Of a stretch of 64,000 nucleotides of DNA, positions 58,045 to 64,000 are shown piece after piece. Origin of the DNA: Fen-1258 sp947085815 (GTDB taxonomy: Bacteria; Bacteroidota; Ignavibacteria; Ignavibacteriales; Melioribacteraceae); contig CAMTXU010000010.1 in the NCBI GenBank assembly GCA_947085815.1, forward strand, positions 1 to 64,000. Direction: 5' to 3'. The notes beneath the pieces are model-generated. The model did not search any database, was not told where the DNA came from, and saw nothing but the letters and a program-made list of their open reading frames with translations. The translations under genes were made by a program, and so were the position numbers. The number at the start of each line of letters is the position of its first letter. The first letter of the stretch is position 1.

Positions 58045-58755
58045 ATGATCAAAGGAATTTATACCGCGGCGCGCGGACTTGATTACAGAAAGAAAAGTAT
58101 TGATGTAATTGCGAACAACCTTGCAAATGTTAGTACAACCGGATATAAAAGGGAAGTTCCTTTCTCCGAAGTAATAAATCAGATGGGCGATGTACAGACT
58201 AAAAAAATTACGAATCAAAGTCAGGGAGAAATACTTCAAACTGCAAATCCATTGGATTTAGCAATTTCCGGAAATGGCTTCTTTACAGTTAAAAGTGATG
58301 GAGGCGGAATTGAACTTACACGCAGCGGAAGATTTAAAATTTCGGATGAAGGTTTTTTAACTAATGAAAACGGCAAAAAGGTTTTGGGTAAGAATGGTCC
58401 GATTGCCATGGAAGATACGATGTTAAATAAAAATTCTACGATTTTGGTTACAAAAGCAGGCGAAATAAAGATTGGGGACAAAACCGTCGATACACTTTTA
58501 ATAATGAATGTAGGCAACGCCGGTCAATTATCCAGATCCGGCGAATCAAATTTCACGGCGGAAGATCAGGAATACTTTGCGGCTTCTGAAAATGATTATG
58601 GCATTTCTCAAGGATATCTCGAAGGAGCTAACACAAACATTATTGAAGAAATGAGTGCGATGATTCAACTCAATAAGGAATATGAATCGGCGCAAAAAAT
58701 AATTGCGGCTCTTGATCAGTCTCTCAGTCAAGCAAATGAAATCGGAAAAGTATAA
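58045..58755 (+). CDS. flgF: Flagellar rod protein FlgF
   Basis: Proximal rod subunit of 236 residues. N-terminal IYTAARGLDYRKKSIDVIAN followed by NLANVSTTGYKRE, core LDLAISGNGFFTVKSDGG, and C-terminal EGANTNIIEEMSAMIQLNKEYESAQK. Shorter than FlgG next door and lacking the FlgG-type middle, so FlgF is the better name. GAGAGAA precedes the ATG. Confidence 0.92.
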   Translation: MIKGIYTAARGLDYRKKSIDVIANNLANVSTTGYKREVPFSEVINQMGDVQTKKITNQSQGEILQTANPLDLAISGNGFFTVKSDGGGIELTRSGRFKISDEGFLTNENGKKVLGKNGPIAMEDTMLNKNSTILVTKAGEIKIGDKTVDTLLIMNVGNAGQLSRSGESNFTAEDQEYFAASENDYGISQGYLEGANTNIIEEMSAMIQLNKEYESAQKIIAALDQSLSQANEIGKV

Positions 58756-58766
58756 AGGAGAATTAT

Positions 58767-59567
58767 ATGTCAGAACGTGCATTGAGAACAGCGGCAACGG
58801 GTATGTATGCCCAACAAATTAACATCCAGGTTATTTCGAATAATATTGCCAACATAAATACAACCGGTTTCAAAAAAAATAAAGCCGAGTTTCAGGACCT
58901 GATGTATCAGGAAGTGAGTATTAATCCACTCTCTTCTTCAACGCCGGGGATTGAAGATACATCTACATCAATGATTCAAGTTGGTAACGGAGTAAAACCG
59001 GCATCATCTCAAAAAATTTTCAAACAGGGTGATATTACACAATCCAATAATCCGTTCGATCTTGCTATTCAAGGAGAGGGATTTTTCCAGGTTAGAAAGC
59101 ACGACGGAACTTTTGCTTACACTCGCGACGGTTCATTCAAAGTAAACGCCGAGGGAAAAATGGTTACCACAAGCGGTTATACTCTCGAGCCAGGCTTTAC
59201 CCTAAACTCGGATATAGCAAGTCTTGCTGTGGGAAAAGATGGAACCGTAAGCGCCAATCTGCTTGATGGCAGCACAACAGTTTTAGGAAATATTGAACTT
59301 GCTCGATTCATGAATAATGGTGGTCTTATTGCGCTTGGCGATAATCTTTACGCAGAATCGCAAGCTTCTGGGCAGCCTATGCTGGGGGTTCCAGGTGGTC
59401 AGGGTTTTGGTGAAGTTAATCAAGGTTATTTGGAAGCTTCCAATGTTGATATAGTTGAAGAGATGATTTCGATGATTGCAGCACAACGGGCTTATGAAAT
59501 AAATTCGAAAACTGTAAAAACAGTTGAAGATATGATGACAATTGCAAACAATCTTAAGAGAGCATAA
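58767..59567 (+). CDS. flgG: Flagellar distal rod protein FlgG
   Basis: Distal rod subunit, 266 residues (E. coli 260). N-terminal ALRTAATGMYAQQINIQVIS followed by NNIANINTTGFKKN, core GDITQSNNPFDLAIQGEGFF, and C-terminal LEASNVDIVEEMISMIAAQRAYEINSK. AAGGAG lies 7 bases before the ATG; eleven bases after flgF. Confidence 0.96.
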   Translation: MSERALRTAATGMYAQQINIQVISNNIANINTTGFKKNKAEFQDLMYQEVSINPLSSSTPGIEDTSTSMIQVGNGVKPASSQKIFKQGDITQSNNPFDLAIQGEGFFQVRKHDGTFAYTRDGSFKVNAEGKMVTTSGYTLEPGFTLNSDIASLAVGKDGTVSANLLDGSTTVLGNIELARFMNNGGLIALGDNLYAESQASGQPMLGVPGGQGFGEVNQGYLEASNVDIVEEMISMIAAQRAYEINSKTVKTVEDMMTIANNLKRA

Positions 59568-59573
59568 TTATTA

Positions 59574-60224
59574 ATGATGGCTTTGCTATCCATATTGATC
59601 GGATTTCTATCCGTGCAAGACAATGGTCTTGACGTAAAATTAAAAAGTTATCTGAATGAAAAATTGAAGAATTATGTACGGTATGAGTATCAGATTGTTC
59701 AAGCGCCGCAAAATTATTCACGTATTGAAATTAACCATGAGAGACAATCGCGGTTAACAAAAAATTATTTTTACATCCCGGTTAAAGTTTACAATTCAAA
59801 GAATTCACCGAGCGGCGCGCTGCTAACAGTCCGTGTAAAACTTTTTAAGAATGTTCTTGTTGCCGGCAACGATATAAAAAGAAATGAAAATCTCTCCGTA
59901 GATGTGTTCAACAAGAAAATTGAAGATGTCTCGCTGTATGCGGGTAAAACATTAAATGTGGATGATGATCTTGCAAAATATAGAGCCAAAGTATTGGTCA
60001 AATCCGGTACAATACTTTCCGAAGATATGATCGAGCCGATTCCAATTATCAATAAAGGAGATAAAATAGTTCTTCACACCGGAGGATCTGGCGTTGATGT
60101 TTCGATTGATGTAATCGCACGGCAGGACGGATGTGCCGGAGATGTAATAAGTGTTTATGCAAACGGAAGTAAGCTGTACAAGGCAAAAATAATTGATAAA
60201 AACAACTTAACCTTGGTAGAATAA
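59574..60224 (+). CDS. flgA: P-ring assembly chaperone FlgA
   Basis: Periplasmic chaperone of FlgI. 216 residues: short signal (about 1-16), N-terminal domain, then the SAF domain (LVAGNDIKRNENLSVDVFNKKIEDVS; KSGTILSEDMIEPIPIINKGDKIVL) and a closing CAGDVISVYANGSKLYKAKII. The start is weak, either ATG 59574 or 59577, without a clear ribosome site. Next to flgG, flgH and flgI, its usual neighbours. Confidence 0.9.
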   Translation: MMALLSILIGFLSVQDNGLDVKLKSYLNEKLKNYVRYEYQIVQAPQNYSRIEINHERQSRLTKNYFYIPVKVYNSKNSPSGALLTVRVKLFKNVLVAGNDIKRNENLSVDVFNKKIEDVSLYAGKTLNVDDDLAKYRAKVLVKSGTILSEDMIEPIPIINKGDKIVLHTGGSGVDVSIDVIARQDGCAGDVISVYANGSKLYKAKIIDKNNLTLVE

Positions 60225-60225
60225 A

Positions 60226-60801
60226 ATGAAACGGATACTAATAATTTACGCAATGGCACTCTTTAGCTTGAACTTAAATGCGCAGGATATGCGTCAAAAC
60301 GCTTACGCCTCTCTTTTTTCGGATCAGAAAGCGAACAGGCAGGGTGATGCGGTAACCATTATTGTTTTAGAATCGACTCAAGCTTCCAATAACTCCGAAA
60401 CAAACGCCGGAAGAAAAAGCGATGTTGCTTTTGCTTTTTCAGGAGGCATGGATAAAACCACTCTGCCAAATGTAAATCTAAAAATGGGTTCCGGAAATGA
60501 TTTCAGCGGGCAAGGCTCCACACTTACAACCGGAAACATTCGTACAAAAATAAGTGCAATTGTCGATACGGTTCTTGCAAACGGTAATCTGGTTATTCGC
60601 GGAAGTAAAAAAATTACGATCAATGGTGAAGAGCAGATGATTCAGGTAAAAGGAATTGTCCGTCCTTCGGATATATCCCCCGATAACGCCGTATTGTCAT
60701 ACAATATCTCCGATGCGGAATTGTCATTCGAAGGTAACGGCATAATCAATAATGCTCAGAAGCCGGGATTATTATCAAAATTATTTCACTGGTTGTTTTA
60801 G
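60226..60801 (+). CDS. flgH: Flagellar L-ring protein FlgH (no lipobox)
   Basis: Outer-membrane L-ring subunit, 191 residues. Contains ASLFSDQKANRQGDAVTIIV, GSTLTTGNIRTKISAIVDTVL, NGNLVIRGSKKITINGEEQ and VRPSDISPDN, all FlgH hallmarks. FlgH is normally a lipoprotein, but the signal peptide here ends NLNAQ and the whole protein has no cysteine, so it cannot be lipidated in the usual way. Starts one base after the flgA stop. Confidence 0.94.
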   Translation: MKRILIIYAMALFSLNLNAQDMRQNAYASLFSDQKANRQGDAVTIIVLESTQASNNSETNAGRKSDVAFAFSGGMDKTTLPNVNLKMGSGNDFSGQGSTLTTGNIRTKISAIVDTVLANGNLVIRGSKKITINGEEQMIQVKGIVRPSDISPDNAVLSYNISDAELSFEGNGIINNAQKPGLLSKLFHWLF

Positions 60802-60809
60802 GTATAAAA

Positions 60810-61907
60810 ATGAAAGCAAAGTTTTTAATAGCGTTAGCAATTCTTTCATTTGCTTGTGAAACGACCTATTCACAGCGGATAAAGGATGTTGCTTATATGT
60901 CGGGCAAAAATTCCGAGCAGATAATCGGTTATGGAATTGTTGTTGGTCTTGCCGGAACGGGTGACAGCTACCGATCATCGTTCACAATCCAATCGGTAAC
61001 AAGTATGTTGAAACGATTTGGAATTACCGTCCCTCAAACCGATCTGAAAACTAAAAACGTGGCGGCTGTAATTGTAACTGCTACTCTAAGTTCAAATTTA
61101 AGAGCCGGCGCCGAATTTGATGTAACAGTGTCGTCTATGGGCGATGCTACAAGTCTGCAAGGCGGTACTCTTTTAATGACGCCGCTTTCAAGCATCAGCG
61201 GAAAGGTTTTAGGCTTCTCACAAGGAGCGATTTCTGTCGGCGGATTTGATATTAATACTTCAACGGGAAATAGAGTTTCGAAAAATCATACTTTAGCCGG
61301 AAGAGTACCGCGCGGTGGTTCATTAAAAGAATCAATGCCCTCGGCAGAGTTACCGGCGGATGAAATTTCCGTCTTCTTAAAAGAACCGGATCTAACTACA
61401 TCGCAAAATATTACTACTTCAATAAATAAAAAATTTGGAGCTGAAATTGCCAAAGCTGTTGATGCGGCGGAAGTTAAAATTACAGTTCCTCAAGACCGTC
61501 AAAATAATTTAATCGGATTTCTATCCGAATTGGAAAACATTTCCGTTCAAGTTGATGAAATTGCAAAAGTTGTCTTAAATGAAAGAACCGGCACTGTAGT
61601 ATCAGGTCAGAACGTAAAGATTCAACCGGTGACCATTACACACGGAAACTTGAATATTACTATTCGGAATTATCCAATCGTATCGCAGCCGGGCGCCTTC
61701 TCTCAAGGAAGGACTGCCGTAGTTAATAATACCATACCGTATGTCAGTCAAGATTCAACCAATACGGTAGCTATACAAGGCGCGAGCAATGTTCAAGAAG
61801 TAGCCGCGGCGCTAAACTCCTTAAAAGTTTCTCCGCGTGATGTTATCTCAATTTTTCAAGCGCTCAAGGAAGCCGGAGCGTTAATGGCAGAATTAATAAT
61901 AATGTAA
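60810..61907 (+). CDS. flgI: Flagellar P-ring protein FlgI
   Basis: Periplasmic P-ring subunit, 365 residues. RIKDVAYMSG opens the mature part; GYGIVVGLAGTGD, NVAAVIVTATL, GAEFDVTVSSMGDATSLQGG, and the C-terminal SPRDVISIFQALKEAGALMAEL are diagnostic. The signal region has a Cys at 16 (LSFAC) that is not a standard lipobox. Eight bases after flgH. Confidence 0.96.
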   Translation: MKAKFLIALAILSFACETTYSQRIKDVAYMSGKNSEQIIGYGIVVGLAGTGDSYRSSFTIQSVTSMLKRFGITVPQTDLKTKNVAAVIVTATLSSNLRAGAEFDVTVSSMGDATSLQGGTLLMTPLSSISGKVLGFSQGAISVGGFDINTSTGNRVSKNHTLAGRVPRGGSLKESMPSAELPADEISVFLKEPDLTTSQNITTSINKKFGAEIAKAVDAAEVKITVPQDRQNNLIGFLSELENISVQVDEIAKVVLNERTGTVVSGQNVKIQPVTITHGNLNITIRNYPIVSQPGAFSQGRTAVVNNTIPYVSQDSTNTVAIQGASNVQEVAAALNSLKVSPRDVISIFQALKEAGALMAELIIM

Positions 61908-62726
61908 ATGGAAAAGCTATCACTTAAAATAGATAACCCGAATAAGCACATCTCGCAGATGCCGGAGGTGAAATCACGCTACGATGAAAACGGGAAAACG
62001 AAAATTGCCGCCGCAACTAAGCAATTTGAAAGTATGCTTACTCAAATGATGTTAAAGAGTATGAATAAAACAAACGGCGGCATGCTCGGCGAAGAAGGTT
62101 ACGGTAATGATATGTTCGATACGGTTTTTGAGCAAGAGATTGCATCTTATTTGAGCGAAACAAAAAGTCTTGGTATTGCCGAGATGCTCTACAAAAAAAT
62201 TACCGGCGAAGAGATGACTCCCGATATGCGTTTCAAAGTGAGCAATAGAATAAAACCGATGAGGATAAAGAATATCGCGACTGAAATTGATGCTACTCGT
62301 GTTCAGCCGAGCAACGAATCTATTAACCGTCTGGAAAAATTTGAAAACCATATTGATGAAGCGGCAAAATCGTACGGTGTTGATAAAAACATAATAAAAT
62401 CGATCATAATGACCGAAAGCGCAGGCAACAATAAAGCGGTTTCCAGCGCAAAAGCAAAGGGATTAATGCAGTTAATTGATTCTACAGCTTCGGACATGGG
62501 TGTTCAAAACGTCTTTAATCCAAGAGAAAATATACTTGGCGGCACTAAATATTTTGCTCGAATGCTTCGACAATATAGTGGTGATGTCAAGCTTGCTTTA
62601 GCTGCTTATAATGCGGGACCTGCAAATGTTGATAAGTACAAAGGTATTCCCCCGTTTGATGAAACGAAGAATTATATAAACAAAGTTTTAGGCTATTTAA
62701 ATCACTTTAGTGAGAGTAATTTATGA
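61908..62726 (+). CDS. flgJ: FlgJ-type rod-binding protein fused to a lytic transglycosylase
   Basis: 272 residues in two domains. About 28-105 is the FlgJ rod-cap domain (AATKQFESMLTQMMLKSM; FDTVFEQEIASYLSETKSLGIAEMLY). About 145-272 is an SLT/GH23 lytic transglycosylase with catalytic Glu170 (IIMTESAGN), GLMQL (185-189) and AAYNAGP (232-238), cutting peptidoglycan so that the rod can pass. Enteric FlgJ carries a different, GH73 glucosaminidase, so the enzyme part is swapped. No signal peptide: export would be through the flagellar path. Starts directly after flgI. Confidence 0.93.
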   Translation: MEKLSLKIDNPNKHISQMPEVKSRYDENGKTKIAAATKQFESMLTQMMLKSMNKTNGGMLGEEGYGNDMFDTVFEQEIASYLSETKSLGIAEMLYKKITGEEMTPDMRFKVSNRIKPMRIKNIATEIDATRVQPSNESINRLEKFENHIDEAAKSYGVDKNIIKSIIMTESAGNNKAVSSAKAKGLMQLIDSTASDMGVQNVFNPRENILGGTKYFARMLRQYSGDVKLALAAYNAGPANVDKYKGIPPFDETKNYINKVLGYLNHFSESNL

Positions 62727-63175
62727 ATGCGCAACTTTTATTGAATTCATTGAGGGTGCAGGATGATAATCTCGATGCTTTGATTGACATCCTTGAAGCC
62801 GAAAAAAACGCAATTGTTCTTCATGATTTTACCGCGCTTGAACAATCCATAACCGATAAACAAAAAATATTGAGAACTGTAGATCAGGAAGAATCCAATA
62901 GGGTAAAGATTATTAAAGAATTTGCGGGACTGTATTCACTCGAACTTCCGAAAGCCTCGGTAGATAATCTTTTAAGGCAGGGCAAAAATTATTTGGAGAA
63001 AGAATTTAAGGAATTAGAAAAAATTAGGACCTCAATCAAGTATAAAGTTGGAATTGTGAGCAGGATTAATTCTCAATTAAAAGATCTGGTTGATTTCTCT
63101 CGTAACATGATTAAAGAAACTCTCATAGCCTTAGTTGGAAATAGTAAAAATTCATTAGTGAATAAGAAGGTTTAA
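62723..63175 (+). CDS. flgN: Flagellar export chaperone FlgN
   Basis: Cytosolic chaperone for the hook-filament junction proteins FlgK and FlgL. 150 residues, all helical, with LDALIDILEAEKNAIVLHDF and a coiled-coil middle (LEKEFKELEKIRTSIKYKV), the FlgN pattern. ATGA overlap with flgJ and directly before flgK, its client. Confidence 0.9.
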   Translation: MNAQLLLNSLRVQDDNLDALIDILEAEKNAIVLHDFTALEQSITDKQKILRTVDQEESNRVKIIKEFAGLYSLELPKASVDNLLRQGKNYLEKEFKELEKIRTSIKYKVGIVSRINSQLKDLVDFSRNMIKETLIALVGNSKNSLVNKKV

Positions 63176-63176
63176 A

Positions 63177-64000
63177 ATGGGTATTGGAAGATTATTTGAT
63201 ATTTCAGTTCGCTCTATGGCGGCTTACCAGCAGGCGTTGGATGTTACGTCAAATAATATCTCAAATGCCGGTAATCCAGCTTATAGCAGGCAAAAGGTTT
63301 TACTTGCTTCAGAAACGGCTGAGAATGGAAGAGGTGTTGGAATAAAAATACAGGATGTTTTACGAATCAAAAACGATTTGCTTGGTATTCAAATAATAAA
63401 ATATCAATCCACACTATCAAATGCGGATAAACGCTCAGCAGTTCTTAAGCAGGTTGAAACAATTATATCGGAACCATCTTCTAACGGTCTTTCAAATTAT
63501 ATTACAGATTTTTTTAATTCTTGGGATCAATTGTCAACTAATCCGAACTCAATACCATTGCGTCTGAATGTTATTCAAAAGGCTCAAGGAGTGGGAGACA
63601 GGTTTAAACAAATTTTGGCTGGATTAAGTGATGTACAAACAACGCTCCTAAACAATGCCACAACTACCGTTGAACAGATCAATAATGACTTAAAAGAACT
63701 TTATGGGTATAACTCAAACATTTATGAATCTGTTATGCGCGGCATTAATGCAAGCGAATTAAAAGACAAGCGTGATGAATTAATTGCAAAATTAAGCGAA
63801 AAAGTAAATCTATCTGTTCATATTAACAAAAGCGGTGCGGCAATTGTTAATATAGGCGGTGTGCAAGCAGCCGATCAATATGGATATAATCAATTTGAGA
63901 TGAAGATTGTTAACGGCAAGATGCAGATGGCATCAAAAGATGATTCTCAATCCACCGCCGTAATAAATAGTGGTGAGCTTTTTGCAATTACCGATTTGTA
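63177..64000 (+). CDS. flgK: Hook-filament junction protein FlgK (cut by window end)
   Basis: Open to the last base, 274 codons visible. N-terminal DISVRSMAAYQQALDVTSNN followed by NISNAGNPAYSRQKV is the FlgK (HAP1) signature, then GVGIKIQDVLRIKNDLLGIQ, LSNYITDFFNSWDQLSTNP and the helical SELKDKRDELIAKLSEKVNLSV. The usual length (about 450-650) means that the C-terminus lies outside. One base after flgN; AAGAAGG upstream. Confidence 0.95.
   Translation, partial: MGIGRLFDISVRSMAAYQQALDVTSNNISNAGNPAYSRQKVLLASETAENGRGVGIKIQDVLRIKNDLLGIQIIKYQSTLSNADKRSAVLKQVETIISEPSSNGLSNYITDFFNSWDQLSTNPNSIPLRLNVIQKAQGVGDRFKQILAGLSDVQTTLLNNATTTVEQINNDLKELYGYNSNIYESVMRGINASELKDKRDELIAKLSEKVNLSVHINKSGAAIVNIGGVQAADQYGYNQFEMKIVNGKMQMASKDDSQSTAVINSGELFAITDL

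Overview
The window is a roughly 64 kb chromosomal stretch dominated by one of the most compact flagellar/chemotaxis gene sets a bacterium can carry. Organism: a diderm of the FCB group, most likely an Ignavibacteria-type bacterium (Ignavibacteriota). Reasons: L- and P-ring genes (flgH, flgI) show an outer membrane; one product ends in a type IX secretion (T9SS) type A sorting domain with the NYPNPFNP signature common in that group; base composition is AT-rich; and the spacers are filled with palindromic repeats starting with GTCATTCTGA-like ends. This is inference from gene content, not a taxonomic search.

Layout. 1-14.9 kb: a histidine-kinase fragment, then three methyl-accepting chemotaxis proteins (MCPs), each directly preceded by one or two exported proteins (two small barrel-like proteins; a YfiR-like protein; a free TonB C-terminal domain), a cheW, repeat-filled spacers, and an NtrB/NtrC-type pair (12426-14545) that probably drives sigma-54 flagellar promoters. 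14.9-21.6 kb: a chemotaxis operon (HEAT-repeat protein, cheR, two cheY-like regulators, a cheZ-like phosphatase, cheA, cheB). 22.1-34.3 kb: basal body, export ATPase and hook operon (flgBC, a small unknown, fliEFGHIJ, motE-like, fliK, flgD, a flagellar operon protein, flgE). 34.6-43.6 kb: a nine-gene operon on the opposite strand that splits the flagellar cluster and looks like a synthase-dependent exopolysaccharide system with CDP-deoxysugar genes, ending in a T9SS-secreted beta-propeller. A decayed IS1380-type transposase tail lies at its right border. 44.2-53.4 kb: fliLMNOPQR, flhBAFG. 53.5-64.0 kb: a small membrane protein, fliA, two HDOD proteins, a GAF-containing pseudo-histidine kinase, an unknown membrane protein, flgF, flgG, flgA, flgH, flgI, a FlgJ-lytic transglycosylase fusion, flgN and the start of flgK, which runs off the end.

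How it works together. Sigma-54-like sites (GG-N10-GC or near variants) lie before the YfiR/MCP operon, the che operon, flgB, fliL and the fliA operon, which fits an NtrC-controlled early tier; FliA would then run a late tier, and one good sigma-28-like site is seen before the YfiR/MCP pair. Flagellin, fliD, motAB and flgM are not in the window.

Most interesting points: the opposite-strand polysaccharide operon; a YfiR-like/CHASE8-like pair wired to an MCP instead of a diguanylate cyclase; a CheZ-like protein ending in the same CheY-docking type of peptide that opens FliM; a pseudokinase in the fliA operon; small unknown genes embedded in flagellar operons; and several mobile palindromic repeat families, one with an inverted core and one palindrome inserted in frame inside a T9SS sorting domain.
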